The notes under the pieces were generated by a model. It was given only the letters and a program-made list of their open reading frames with translations. It was not told the origin of the DNA and ran no database searches. The translations under genes were made by a program, and so were the position numbers. This document shows, piece by piece, positions 17,372-26,731 of a DNA stretch of 64,000 nucleotides. Each line of letters begins with the position of its first letter. The first letter of the stretch is position 1. Source of the stretch: Pseudomonas sp. Irchel 3A7 (GTDB lineage Bacteria; Pseudomonadota; Gammaproteobacteria; Pseudomonadales; Pseudomonadaceae); contig NZ_FYED01000005.1 of assembly GCF_900187565.1 (NCBI RefSeq), positions 124,001 to 188,000 of the forward strand. Direction: 5' to 3'.

Positions 17372-17866
17372 TTATATAGCCGAAGGCCGCAACGCTGCGA
17401 TCATATCAACTTCAACAGCGGAATTTTTCGGCAACTGATAAACACCAATGGTGGTTCGAGTATGTTTCCCGGCGTCGCCCAACACATGACTGAAGACATC
17501 CGAGGCCCCGTTGGCTACTTCACTGAGGTCGACAAAGTCCGCCGTGGATTTCACATACACCGTGACCCGAATCAACGACTTGATCTTATCCAGCGAACCG
17601 ATGGCATCGACCATCAGTGCCAGACCGCGCATCGCACTGATGCTGGCCGCCGCCTGCGCATCCGCCATGTTGAGGTCCAGCCCGACCCGGCCGGGATAGT
17701 GGATTTTGCCGTTCATGCGCGGCACCAGACCGCTGATATACAGTTCATCGTGATGGCGAATCAGCGGTGCGTAATGGCCGCCGGCGGTGTTCTCGCCGTA
17801 GATGTCATAACCGAATTCCTTGGCCAGGGCGATGAAGCGTTCATCACAGGTCATGTGTTCAATCAT
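17372..17866 (-). CDS. RidA/YjgF-family protein
   Basis: This 164-residue RidA-like protein has the C-terminal signature RTTIGVYQLPKNSAVEVDMIA, including the substrate-carboxylate arginine (Arg137). RidA proteins hydrolyse reactive enamine/imine intermediates released by PLP enzymes. The N-terminal extension GENTAGGHYAPLIRHHDELYISG is typical of the longer subfamily. The presence of PLP or possibly PLP enzymes in the neighbouring operon makes an imine-deaminase or pathway hydrolase role plausible. The ATG at 17866 has AGAGGA upstream. It lies 46 bases behind the ATP-grasp gene. Confidence 0.85.
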   Translation of the reverse strand: MIEHMTCDERFIALAKEFGYDIYGENTAGGHYAPLIRHHDELYISGLVPRMNGKIHYPGRVGLDLNMADAQAAASISAMRGLALMVDAIGSLDKIKSLIRVTVYVKSTADFVDLSEVANGASDVFSHVLGDAGKHTRTTIGVYQLPKNSAVEVDMIAALRPSAI

Positions 17867-17912
17867 TGTCCGAATCCTCTAGATCAATACTGCAAAAAAC
17901 ATCGATCGCTAC

Positions 17913-19193
17913 TTAGCCCACGGCCCTGGCGGACGGCGCCAGGCTCGTGATCCCGACTCTTGATTCAATGGCTTCGGCCAGGCGCAACAGGTCGTTGCTG
18001 AGCTGACCGTAGTGCTCGTTGAACAACACGATGTGGCCGATGAACGAGAAGTTGTCTTTCACCAGTGCACTGACTGAATCACCAACACGCTTGGCGAAGG
18101 TGGCTTCCACCAGGTCGATGTGCAGCGCATTGGCCACGGCTTCGATGTCAGGCGTCGAGCGCAATATCCCGCCCGCCGGCGCTCTGAGCAGGCGAATGCC
18201 GCAATAGCCGCGCGCTACCGGTTCGTGATGTTCGATCTGGCCTTCCACGGCCCAGCGCACCCAGCGCTCCCACGGGTTGAAATCGACAAAAGCACGCTTG
18301 GCCAGGTCCCAGATGTGCATGCCGCCGGGACGCATATTGGTTTCCACGGCCGACGTCAGTTGGTCGGCCCTGTGGAACACTTCGTTGTGCCACGCGCCAT
18401 TGTTCTCGGACACCAGACCGGCCATGTGCCGGCCGGCAGCCATCAGGCGGGTATGCACGTCTGCCGGCAGCGGTGCAGGTACCACTTGCTGGATCTCGGC
18501 ACGATAGGCGCCTTCGGTGGTGGTCTTTTCGGTGACCCAGGTACTCCCGGCCACACAGTCCCAGCTGTACTCCCGTGCTTCCTGAATCAGTTCTTCAAGG
18601 ACGATGCCACCCTCGCGATACGGTTTGAGCGCCTGCCAGGCCTCATCGCATTCCGACGGATGCTGGATCACGCGACAGCCGCGGCTCGCGCCTTCGCAGG
18701 CCGGCTTGATGAAAGCCCTGCCGCCCAGTTCAACCACACGCTGGCGCAGTTGCGGCAGGCTCTCGACCCGCTCGGAAAACACCGGGCGATAATCCTCTGG
18801 CGACGTTGCAGCCGTTGCTTCGAGATGGCGGAAAATCTGCTTGTCCAACCCTGCCCGCGCCTCGGCCCGGGTGATTCCGGGCAAGCCAAAATGGCTGGCC
18901 AGGGCCGCACCGAGCAGCACGCCGCGATCAGAAAACGGCAGCACGCCGATCAATTTCCAACTGTCGGCGTTCAGGCAACCGACCACCAGCTCAAGTGAGG
19001 CTGCCACGTCCTTCTCGGCCAGCGATGTGCTGCAGACGTGATCGGCCACCTGTTCGTCCTGGGGCTGGATCTGTTCGACCAGCAGAATCAGTCGCGCGTT
19101 GTAGAGTGACTTGCACAGGTCGCGCAATTTCTGGATGTCGTGCACCCGATTGCCGTTGTATCCGACCACTACTACGCATGATGTCGTATTCAT
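17913..19193 (-). CDS. ATP-grasp carboxylate-amine ligase
   Basis: This 426-residue ATP-grasp protein has the nucleotide-binding lysine region FIKPACEGASRGCRV (Lys163), the adenine-contacting GIVLEELIQEAREYSWD (Glu200/Glu201) and the metal-binding AVETNMRPGG (Glu284, Asn286). Such enzymes join a carboxylate to an amine through an acyl phosphate. In a cluster without an NRPS it is the best candidate for making a dipeptide or amide. The ATG at 19193 is chosen; the longer frame to 19298 overlaps the transporter 3' end and adds an unlike sequence. It lies 40 bases behind the MFS gene. Confidence 0.85.
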   Translation of the reverse strand: MNTTSCVVVVGYNGNRVHDIQKLRDLCKSLYNARLILLVEQIQPQDEQVADHVCSTSLAEKDVAASLELVVGCLNADSWKLIGVLPFSDRGVLLGAALASHFGLPGITRAEARAGLDKQIFRHLEATAATSPEDYRPVFSERVESLPQLRQRVVELGGRAFIKPACEGASRGCRVIQHPSECDEAWQALKPYREGGIVLEELIQEAREYSWDCVAGSTWVTEKTTTEGAYRAEIQQVVPAPLPADVHTRLMAAGRHMAGLVSENNGAWHNEVFHRADQLTSAVETNMRPGGMHIWDLAKRAFVDFNPWERWVRWAVEGQIEHHEPVARGYCGIRLLRAPAGGILRSTPDIEAVANALHIDLVEATFAKRVGDSVSALVKDNFSFIGHIVLFNEHYGQLSNDLLRLAEAIESRVGITSLAPSARAVG

Positions 19194-19233
19194 AAAACCC
19201 CCGACCTGCAAAGAAAACCGACGCTGCGCTGTC

Positions 19234-20334
19234 TCAGTCGTGCAACGACGCATTGGATTTACGGTTGAGCCAGTACCAGGCCAGGATCCCGCCGGCACCG
19301 ATGGCGGCCAGCACCAGGGCGTTGTACGGCGCCGGCACGACCCGCATGATCAGCACCGTCAGGCCGGCACCGACGCCCAGGGCCACTTCCTTGACGAACA
19401 TGTTGTTCTGCTTGACCGAGAAGTAATCGAGGTAGCTGAACGCGCATTCGGCGATGGACAGCAACGCCACCCAGATCAACGCGCCGACCAGGGTTTCGAC
19501 ACGGAACGCCGCCGGTGACGACAACACCGCAAAGCCGCCGACGATGATCCCGATCACCGCCACCACCTTGAAGCGCCCGGTGCGCTCGATCAGCTTCATC
19601 ACCGGCACCTGGGCGAACACCACCACGGCGCTGTTGAGGATCAGCATCAGGCCGTACCACGCCGGCAGTTCACCGGTCTTGAGCAGGATCGCTTGCGGCA
19701 GGATCGAGAACACCCCGAACAACTTGATGCCCATGATGATCCCGGCGATCGCCCACGGCAGTTTGTTGCGCCAGCCGCTACAATCGTGGGTGACCGGGCT
19801 CGCCACCACCGGCTGGGTGGTAAAGGTCGCGCCTGCGGCGATCGGCAGGCACAGCAGGACGAATGCCGCCGCGCCGAGGAAAAACATGGTCGGGGTCAGC
19901 AGTGGCGAGAGCAGGATCAAACCGGCCAACAGGCTGCCCATGTTCATGGCGACACGGTTATACGCCGCACCTTCCTTGGTCTGCGCCGCTTCGCTCTTGA
20001 TCAGGTAGCCGGCAATCGCAATGCCGTAGGCAAACAACGCCGCGGCGAACATCACCACGCCCTGGTTGCTGGTGACCGCCAGCAGCACCAGGCCGGCGGC
20101 CGCGCACGTCAAGGTGACGCTCAAGGAGCGACGGCCCAGTACCAGCAACGTCAGCGGCAGCAGCAAGAGCAAGGCTCGATAACCGAGGGCCAGGATGCTG
20201 TTGGTCGCGGTGTCGAGCCAGACGTTGGCCTTGCCCAGTACCGCGAACAGCGACACCGCGGTGATGATCCGGATCATGAACAGGCGAATGTTGATCACCG
20301 GTTTGGCCACGGCGGCCGTTGTTTGAACACTCAT
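19234..20334 (-). CDS. MFS transporter, probable product exporter
   Basis: This 366-residue polytopic membrane protein has about 11-12 hydrophobic segments and an MFS-like half-repeat. It is a little shorter than the usual 400 residues. As the promoter-proximal gene of the operon, next to a divergent MocR regulator, it probably exports the product and gives self-resistance, though uptake of a precursor cannot be excluded. No signature gives substrate specificity. Confidence 0.82.
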   Translation of the reverse strand: MSVQTTAAVAKPVINIRLFMIRIITAVSLFAVLGKANVWLDTATNSILALGYRALLLLLPLTLLVLGRRSLSVTLTCAAAGLVLLAVTSNQGVVMFAAALFAYGIAIAGYLIKSEAAQTKEGAAYNRVAMNMGSLLAGLILLSPLLTPTMFFLGAAAFVLLCLPIAAGATFTTQPVVASPVTHDCSGWRNKLPWAIAGIIMGIKLFGVFSILPQAILLKTGELPAWYGLMLILNSAVVVFAQVPVMKLIERTGRFKVVAVIGIIVGGFAVLSSPAAFRVETLVGALIWVALLSIAECAFSYLDYFSVKQNNMFVKEVALGVGAGLTVLIMRVVPAPYNALVLAAIGAGGILAWYWLNRKSNASLHD

Positions 20335-20434
20335 GCAACACCTCTGGAACCAGCGATTGTTCAGGCGCCCGGCGCGAACAATCAGGAAAGTCTGTAAGGT
20401 GATGGTAGAGAGGGACGCTTGTTTTCATCAGAGC

Positions 20435-20460
20435 AAGTTCGTATAGAATCAAACGAACTT
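20435..20460. promoter_or_regulatory. Inverted-repeat operator between the MFS and MocR genes
   Basis: AAGTTCGT (20435-20442) and ACGAACTT (20453-20460) are perfect inverted repeats separated by ten bases. The site lies in the 148-base divergent intergenic region, 22 bases upstream of the MocR start codon. It is likely the autoregulatory site of that MocR protein and a control point for the transporter operon. Confidence 0.6.
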
Positions 20461-20482
20461 TACTGCCGGAGAGACCAGTAAA

Positions 20483-21895
20483 ATGCAGGTTCAGCGCGCA
20501 GTGATCGCCGCCATCGAGTTCCAGCCGGGAGTGCCGCTGGTTCAGCAGATTGTCGATCAGTTGTCGGTGGCGATCAGCCAGGGCGGCCTGCCCCACGGTT
20601 CGCGGTTGCCTCCGATTCGCGAACTCTCCGAGTTGATGAACGTAGGCAAGTCCACGGTGGTGGATGCGCTGGACCGCTTGCGGGCCAAAGGTCTGGTGGT
20701 TTCACGCCAGGGCTCGGGGCACTACGTGCACCGCTCCAGCACCACGCTCAAGGCCGATGCCGGTCCGGACCTGCAACCGCAAGACACCCTCAGCGTGGTC
20801 CGCCGTGCGGTACTGCAGGACACTGGCGCACTGCGCCCTGGCGCCGGTTTCCTGCCCTCCTCGTGGCTGCCGGCCGAAGAACTGCTCAAAGCCGTGCGTG
20901 GCACTCTGCGCGCCACCTCTCTGCAAATGGGCGAATACGGCGTCGCCGCCGGTTACTTGCCGTTGCGTGAGGCCTTGCAGGTCAAGCTGTCGGCCCTGGG
21001 CATCGAAGTGCCCGTGGAGCAGATTGTCACCACCGCCAACACCGTACAGGCCATCGACCTGTTGATGCGCCTGCTGGTCAAACTTGGCGACACGGTGCTG
21101 CTCGACGATCCATGCTACTTCACCATGCACACCAATCTGGCGCTGCATGGTGCCAAGGTCATCACCATTGCCCGTGGTGCTGACGGCATGGACATGGAGG
21201 CCTTCGAGCAATTGGTGAGTACCCGTCGTCCCGTGCTCTACATGACCAACAACACCCTGCACAACCCGACCGGCCATTCCTTCTCGCAGGCACAGGTTTA
21301 TCGTTTGCTGGAAATGAGCCACCGCTATGGTTTCCACATCGTCGAAGACGATTTGTATGGCGACTTGCAGCAACGGCAGACGCCGCGTCTGGCAGCGGGC
21401 GGGCTGGACAATGTCAGCTACATTTCCGGCTTCTCCAAGACCCTGACGGCTAACAGTCGCGTCAGCTTTGCAGTGCTTTCACCACCCCTGGCGGCACGGA
21501 TTATCACCCTGAAAATGGCCTGCGGCGGCATGACGTCAGAGCTGGCGGAACAGATCATCTGCTCGATGCTCAGCGACGGCAGCTACGCCAAACACACACG
21601 GCGCACGGTGGACAGGCTCTATGAGTCGAGCAGCCGGGTGAGTGGTTGGTTGATGGAAGCCGGTTGCTCGGTGTCATCGCTGCCCCACGAAGGGCTGTTT
21701 ATCTGGGCGCAATTACCCGAAGGCTTTGATGCCGAAACACTGGCCAGGAAAGGCCTGGACATCGACCTGGTACTGGCCCCCGGCACCCTGCTCAGCAAAG
21801 CGCCGGACGCCAGCCGATTCCTGCGCTTCAACGTCGCCCACAGCGACAACACCCAGGTGCGCGACCGGTTCTTGCGATTGCTTGAATCCAAGTAA
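20483..21895 (+). CDS. MocR-type GntR/aminotransferase regulator (right flank of the island)
   Basis: This 470-residue protein has an N-terminal GntR winged helix (PPIRELSELMNVGKSTVVDALDRLRAKGLVV, residues 43-73) and a class I aminotransferase-like domain with NNTLHNPTG, IVEDDLYGDL and the PLP-binding Lys319 in YISGFSKTLTANSR. GGAGAG precedes the ATG. It is divergent from the MFS operon and faces away from it, typical for a local regulator. It is not a close copy of the MocR protein at 9467: the recognition helices differ, so the two may respond to different pathway metabolites. Confidence 0.88.
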   Translation: MQVQRAVIAAIEFQPGVPLVQQIVDQLSVAISQGGLPHGSRLPPIRELSELMNVGKSTVVDALDRLRAKGLVVSRQGSGHYVHRSSTTLKADAGPDLQPQDTLSVVRRAVLQDTGALRPGAGFLPSSWLPAEELLKAVRGTLRATSLQMGEYGVAAGYLPLREALQVKLSALGIEVPVEQIVTTANTVQAIDLLMRLLVKLGDTVLLDDPCYFTMHTNLALHGAKVITIARGADGMDMEAFEQLVSTRRPVLYMTNNTLHNPTGHSFSQAQVYRLLEMSHRYGFHIVEDDLYGDLQQRQTPRLAAGGLDNVSYISGFSKTLTANSRVSFAVLSPPLAARIITLKMACGGMTSELAEQIICSMLSDGSYAKHTRRTVDRLYESSSRVSGWLMEAGCSVSSLPHEGLFIWAQLPEGFDAETLARKGLDIDLVLAPGTLLSKAPDASRFLRFNVAHSDNTQVRDRFLRLLESK

Positions 21896-21917
21896 GTAAC
21901 TGACCACCACATAACCC

Positions 21918-22746
21918 TGTGGGAGCGAGCCTGCTCGCGAAGAGGCCGCCACATCCAGCATCAATGTCGCCAGACACACCGCCTTCGCGAGCAGGCTCGC
22001 TCCCACAGGGGTTCAGCGCCATGCTGGAAATTGCCGGCAACGTTGAATCATTGTGGGAGCGAGCCTGCTCGCGAAGGGGCCACCACATCCAGCATCCATG
22101 TCGCCAGACACACCGCCTTCGCGAGCAGGCTCGCTCCCACAGGGGATCAGCGCCATGCTGGAAATTGCCGGCAACGTTGAATCAGTGTGGGAGCGAGCCT
22201 GCTCGCGAAGAGGCCACCACACCCAGCATCCATGTCGCCAGACACACCGCCTTCGCGAGCCGGCTCGCTCCCACAGGGGATCAGCGTCATGCTGGAAATT
22301 ACCGGCAACGTTGAATCAGTGTGGGAGCGAGCCTGCTCGCGAAGAGGCCACCACACCCAGCATCAATGTCGCCTGAGACACCGCCTTCGCGAGCAGGCTC
22401 GCTCCCACAGGGGTTCAGCATCATGCTGGAAATTACCGGCAACGTTGAATCGTTGTGGGAGCGGGCTTGCCCGCGAAGAGGCCACCACACCCAGCATCCA
22501 TGTCGCCTGAGACACTGCCTTCGCGAGCAGGCTCGCTCCCACAGGGGTTCAGCGTCATGCTGGAAATTGCCGGCAACGTTGAATCATTGTGGGAGCGAGC
22601 CTGCTCGCGAAGAGGCCGCCACATCCAGCATCAATGTCGCCTGAGACACCGCCTTCGCGAGCAGGCTCGCTCCCACAGGAGGTCAGCACCAAACTGAAAA
22701 CCGGGACGACACCGAACCCGTGTGGGAGCGAGCCTGCTCGCGAAGA
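21918..22746. repeat. Tandem array of REP pairs with a 134-base period
   Basis: Seven forward REP copies start at 21919, 22053, 22187, 22321, 22455, 22589 and 22723, exactly 134 bases apart. Six reverse copies lie between them, giving six full units and a partial seventh. Each unit has forward REP, a CCACATCCAGCATC-type spacer, reverse REP, and a second spacer ATGCTGGAAATTGCCGGCAA. Units differ by scattered substitutions. The array fills the gap between the MocR gene and the terminator before cyoE. The short open frames inside it are repeat translations, not genes. Confidence 0.95.
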
Positions 22747-22778
22747 CGGCAACTCGATCCACCAGAAATCCCCCAACA

Positions 22779-22815
22779 AAAAACCCCGCTCCTTCTCTCA
22801 AAGGGCGGGGTTTTT
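22779..22815. terminator. Bidirectional terminator after cyoE
   Basis: AAAAACCCCGC (22779-22789) pairs with GCGGGGTTTTT (22805-22815). The run of T on either strand makes it usable both for cyoE (leftward) and for transcripts leaving the REP array. Confidence 0.85.
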
Positions 22816-22833
22816 CTTTATCGCGTCCGACGC

Positions 22834-23721
22834 TTAAGGCGCGTACGTCACCAGCAACTCGGTCGGCACTTTGAAGTCCAGGGACATCGCCACGCTCAAC
22901 GCGGTAATGGTGAAGATCGAGAACACGAACAGCTTGCGTGCCCAGACGGTGTCATCCACGGCCTTGTAGCCGGTCCAGGCCATGTACAGCCAGTACATGC
23001 CCATGGCCGCGGCGACGGCGAGGTAGCTCATGCCGGCGTAGCCGCTGAAGGTCAGCATCAAGGTCGCCACGAGGAAGGCCAGGATGTAGATCAGGATGTG
23101 CTTCTTGGCCACTTGAATCCCGCGCTTCACTGGCAGCACCGGAATCGATGCGGCCAGGTAATCGTTGAAGCGGAAGATCGCGATGGCGTAGGAATGCGGC
23201 ATCTGCCACAGGCTGAACATCACCAGCAGGGTCAGCGCGGCCATGTCGAAGGTGTTGCTCACCGCGACGTAGCCGATCACCGGCGGCATGGCGCCCGACA
23301 GGCTGCCCACGAGCGTGCCGTGAACCGACTTGCGCTTGAGGTACAGGCTGTAGAAGCCGACGTAGATGACAAAACCGATCACCGCGAACAGCGCGGCCAA
23401 CGGGTTGGCCACCGTGTACAGCAACGCCACGCCAGCGATACCCAGGACGGTCGCATAGGCCAGGGCCAGTTTCAGGGAGATGAGGCCCTGGACCAGCACC
23501 CGGTTCTTGGTGCGTTCCATCTTCAGGTCGATGTCGCGGTCGATGCAGTTGTTGAACACGCAACCGGAGGCGACCACCAGGGACGTGCCGATCATGGCGG
23601 CCAGGAAGATGGCCAGATCGACATGCCCTTTGGAGGCCAGGAAAAATCCGCCTGCCACAGAAAGCACGTTACCGAAAATGATCCCCGGTTTGGTGATTTG
23701 GATAAAGTGCTTAAAGGACAT
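22834..23721 (-). CDS. cyoE: Protoheme IX farnesyltransferase (heme o synthase)
   Basis: This 295-residue UbiA-superfamily membrane protein farnesylates protoheme to heme o for the cytochrome bo3 oxidase. The prenyl-diphosphate-binding motif NNCIDRDID (beginning near residue 67) is intact, and about eight to nine hydrophobic segments are visible. It is the last gene of cyoABCDE, 11 bases behind cyoD, followed by a strong terminator. Confidence 0.96.
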   Translation of the reverse strand: MSFKHFIQITKPGIIFGNVLSVAGGFFLASKGHVDLAIFLAAMIGTSLVVASGCVFNNCIDRDIDLKMERTKNRVLVQGLISLKLALAYATVLGIAGVALLYTVANPLAALFAVIGFVIYVGFYSLYLKRKSVHGTLVGSLSGAMPPVIGYVAVSNTFDMAALTLLVMFSLWQMPHSYAIAIFRFNDYLAASIPVLPVKRGIQVAKKHILIYILAFLVATLMLTFSGYAGMSYLAVAAAMGMYWLYMAWTGYKAVDDTVWARKLFVFSIFTITALSVAMSLDFKVPTELLVTYAP

Positions 23722-23732
23722 CCGGACTTACC

Positions 23733-24068
23733 TCACTTCGCCATCATGAACGTGTGGATGCTGAACATGATCCAGATCGACAGGCCAACCAGCAGCAGGA
23801 TCACGATGGCCGTAAAGACGAACGCAATCACGTTGTTACGCTGAGCCACGGAACGGTCCAGGTGCAGGAAGTAATACAGGTGAACAATCACCTGGATCAC
23901 TGCGAACAGCAGGATAATTGCCAGCGTCGTGGCCTTCGGCAGGCTCGGGTACATCACCAGGCCGAACGGGATGACGGTCAGGATCACCGACAGGATGAAG
24001 CCGATGGCGTACGACTTTACGCTGCCGTGGCCAGCATCATGGCTGTCATGGGAGTGTGCATTAGCCAT
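23733..24068 (-). CDS. cyoD: Cytochrome bo3 ubiquinol oxidase subunit IV
   Basis: This 111-residue protein has three membrane segments and the usual N-terminal polar, His-rich tail ([20 protein letters not shown]). It is an accessory subunit that assists assembly of the CuB centre in subunit I. Its start codon overlaps the cyoC stop by one base (TAATG), a sign of translational coupling. Confidence 0.95.
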   Translation of the reverse strand: MANAHSHDSHDAGHGSVKSYAIGFILSVILTVIPFGLVMYPSLPKATTLAIILLFAVIQVIVHLYYFLHLDRSVAQRNNVIAFVFTAIVILLLVGLSIWIMFSIHTFMMAK

Positions 24069-24694
24069 TACAGAGTCCCCATCAGGTAAACAACGGTGAA
24101 GACGCAGATCCAGACCACGTCCAGGAAGTGCCAGAACAGGCTCAGGCAGCTCAGGCGGGTCTTGTTGGTCGACGTCAGGCCATGTTTGTTGACCTGGTAC
24201 ATCATGATGCCCATCCAGATCAGACCTGCGGATACGTGCAGACCGTGGGTACCGACCAGGGTGAAGAACGCCGACAGGAAGCCGGAACGGCTAGGACCGA
24301 AGCCCTCGGAGATCAGCAAGTGGAACTCGTTGATCTCCATGGCGATGAAGCCGGCGCCGAGCAGGAAGGTCATGAACAGCCAACCCAGAACCTGCTGCTT
24401 CTTGCCTTTGTACAACGCCAGCATGGCGAAGCCGTAGGTGATCGAACTGAACAGCAGCAGAGCGGTTTCGCCCAGTACGTATGGCAGTTCGAAGATGTCG
24501 TGGCCCGACGGGCCACCCGCTACGTTGTTAACCAGTACCGCGTACACCGCGAAGATCGACGCAAACAGAATGCAGTCGGTCATCAGGTAGAGCCAGAAAC
24601 CGTATACGGTCATCTCGCCCGAGTCGTGGTGGTGGTCATCGTGCCCGTGGTCATGACCATGGGCGTGTCCAGCATTGGTCACTAAGTTCGACAT
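24068..24694 (-). CDS. cyoC: Cytochrome bo3 ubiquinol oxidase subunit III
   Basis: This 208-residue subunit has five membrane segments and the conserved GTHGLHV and WHFLDVVWI motifs of heme-copper oxidase subunit III. The N-terminus is histidine- and aspartate-rich ([15 protein letters not shown]), which may bind metal. Three bases separate it from cyoB. Confidence 0.95.
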   Translation of the reverse strand: MSNLVTNAGHAHGHDHGHDDHHHDSGEMTVYGFWLYLMTDCILFASIFAVYAVLVNNVAGGPSGHDIFELPYVLGETALLLFSSITYGFAMLALYKGKKQQVLGWLFMTFLLGAGFIAMEINEFHLLISEGFGPSRSGFLSAFFTLVGTHGLHVSAGLIWMGIMMYQVNKHGLTSTNKTRLSCLSLFWHFLDVVWICVFTVVYLMGTL

Positions 24695-24697
24695 GGT

Positions 24698-26728
24698 TTA
24701 AGCCTGTTCCAACGAGGTTTCAACACGGGTGGCGGTGGCTGGGACTTTCCCGGCCGCTACCAGACGCTTGTGCTGCTCGGCTTCGATGCGCTCGATCACG
24801 TCGACCGGCACCATATAGCCTTGATCATCACGGGCCGCGTGGATCACGAAATAGATCACGGTGCCGGCCAGGCTAGCGATTGCCAGCCACCAGATGTGCC
24901 AGATCATCGCGAAACCGAACACGGTCAACAGAGCACCCATGACCAGGCCGGTCGCGGTGTTGTTCGGCATGTGGATCGGTTGGTACCTGGCAGGAGCCTT
25001 GTACGCGGTACCGTTTTCCTTGGCTTCGGTGAACGGGTCGATCACGTCGGCTTTCGGCAGCACGGCGAAGTTGTAGAACGGAGGTGGCGACGAGGTCGAC
25101 CATTCCAGGGTATGGGCATTCCACGGGTCGCCGTGTTCGCACATGTTCTCTGGCTTCTTGCGGTCACGCACACTCACGTAGAGCTGGATCAGCTGGCAAG
25201 CGATACCCACGGCGATCATCACCGCACCGAACATGGCAACGTACAGGTACGGTACCCACTCAGGGTTGGTCGTGGCGTTCAGACGACGGGTCATGCCCAT
25301 GAAGCCCAGTGCATAGAGCGGCATGAAGGCGACGAAGAAGCCCGAGATCCAGAACCAGAACGCTGCTTTACCCCAGCCTTCGTGCAGCTTGAAGCCGAAC
25401 GCTTTCGGGAAGTAGAAGCCGAAGCCTGCGATGTAACCGAATACTGCGCCGCCGATGATCACGTTGTGGAAGTGCGCGATCACGAACAGGCTGTTGTGCA
25501 GAACAAAGTCAGCACCCGGAATGGCCAGCAGTACGCCGGTCATGCCGCCGATGGCGAAGGTCACCATGAAGCCCAGGGTCCAGAGAACCTGGCTGGTGAA
25601 GCGCAGACGGCCCTGGTAGATGGTGAACAGCCAGTTGAACAGTTTCACACCCGTCGGGATGGAAATCAGCATCGTCGCCAGACCGAAGAAGGCGTTGACG
25701 CTGGCACCCGAACCCATGGTGAAGAAGTGGTGCAGCCAAACCATGAAGCCCAGGACCGAGATCGCGCCCGATGCGTAGATCATCGAGTGGTGGCCGAACA
25801 GTTTCTTGCCCGAGAAAGTCGAGATGACTTCGGAGAAGATACCGAACGCCGGCAGGATCAGGATGTAAACCTCGGGGTGACCCCAAGCCCAGAACAGGTT
25901 GACGTACATCATCGGATTGCCACCAAGTTCATTGGTGAAAATGTGGAAATCCATGTAACGGTCAAGCGTCAGCAACGCCAGGGTAGCGGTCAGGATCGGG
26001 AACGAAGCCACGATCAGGACGTTGGCCCAGGTGCAGGTCCAGGTGAAGATCGGCATGTCCATCAGTTTCATGCCAGGGGTACGCATTTTCAGCACGGTGG
26101 CCAGGAAGTTGACCCCCGTCAACGTTGTCCCCAGACCCGATAGCTGCAGCGCCCAGATGTAGTAGTCCATCCCCACGCCAGGACTGTATTGCAGGCCCGA
26201 CAGCGGCGGATAGGCAACCCAACCGGTCTTGGCGAATTCGCCGACGCCCAGGGACAGGTTGATCAGCACCACGCCGGAAACCAGCAGCCAGAAGCTCAGG
26301 GAGTTCAGGAACGGATAGGCAACGTCACGCGCGCCGATCTGCAGCGGCACTGCAAGGTTCATCAGCCCGGTGAAGAATGGCATCGCCATGAAGATGATCA
26401 TGATCACACCGTGAGCGGTGAAGATCTGGTCATAGTGTTCAGGTGGCAGGTAACCAGGCGAACCTTCGGTGGCCATGGCCAACTGGGTACGCATCATGAT
26501 GGCGTCGGCAAAGCCGCGCAGCAGCATGACCATGGCGACGATGATGTACATCACGCCGATTTTCTTGTGGTCGACCGACGTCAGCCACTCGGTCCACAGG
26601 TAGGTCCACTTCTTGAAGTAGGTGATTGCAGCGAACAGTGCCACACCGCCGAGCGCGATCATGGCGATGGTCACCATCACGATCGGCTCGTGGAACGGGA
26701 CCGCTTCCCAACTTAATTTACCAAACAT
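24698..26728 (-). CDS. cyoB: Cytochrome bo3 ubiquinol oxidase subunit I
   Basis: This 676-residue catalytic subunit binds low-spin heme b, high-spin heme o and CuB. The WGHPEVYI motif carries the CuB His and the cross-linked Tyr, followed by HHFFTMG and HFHNVIIGG with further heme/copper histidines. It reduces O2 to water with electrons from ubiquinol and pumps protons. Three bases separate it from cyoA. Confidence 0.97.
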   Translation of the reverse strand: MFGKLSWEAVPFHEPIVMVTIAMIALGGVALFAAITYFKKWTYLWTEWLTSVDHKKIGVMYIIVAMVMLLRGFADAIMMRTQLAMATEGSPGYLPPEHYDQIFTAHGVIMIIFMAMPFFTGLMNLAVPLQIGARDVAYPFLNSLSFWLLVSGVVLINLSLGVGEFAKTGWVAYPPLSGLQYSPGVGMDYYIWALQLSGLGTTLTGVNFLATVLKMRTPGMKLMDMPIFTWTCTWANVLIVASFPILTATLALLTLDRYMDFHIFTNELGGNPMMYVNLFWAWGHPEVYILILPAFGIFSEVISTFSGKKLFGHHSMIYASGAISVLGFMVWLHHFFTMGSGASVNAFFGLATMLISIPTGVKLFNWLFTIYQGRLRFTSQVLWTLGFMVTFAIGGMTGVLLAIPGADFVLHNSLFVIAHFHNVIIGGAVFGYIAGFGFYFPKAFGFKLHEGWGKAAFWFWISGFFVAFMPLYALGFMGMTRRLNATTNPEWVPYLYVAMFGAVMIAVGIACQLIQLYVSVRDRKKPENMCEHGDPWNAHTLEWSTSSPPPFYNFAVLPKADVIDPFTEAKENGTAYKAPARYQPIHMPNNTATGLVMGALLTVFGFAMIWHIWWLAIASLAGTVIYFVIHAARDDQGYMVPVDVIERIEAEQHKRLVAAGKVPATATRVETSLEQA

Positions 26729-26731
26729 CGT

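Noticed and set aside
9467..21895. Known azomycin, fragin/valdiazen, mangotoxin or oxyvinylglycine cluster
   Set aside because: Those clusters, as I know them, involve either NRPS genes or other enzyme sets; the KamA/TauD/AurF/ATP-grasp combination does not match.
21918..22746. CRISPR array
   Set aside because: The spacers between repeats are themselves repeated and the REP units are palindromic pairs; no cas genes are nearby.
21919..22837. Overlapping open frames of 60-130 residues with MGASLLAK-like starts in the REP array
   Set aside because: The same peptide recurs at each 134-base unit and at other REP loci; it is the translation of the repeat, with no ribosome-binding site or codon bias.
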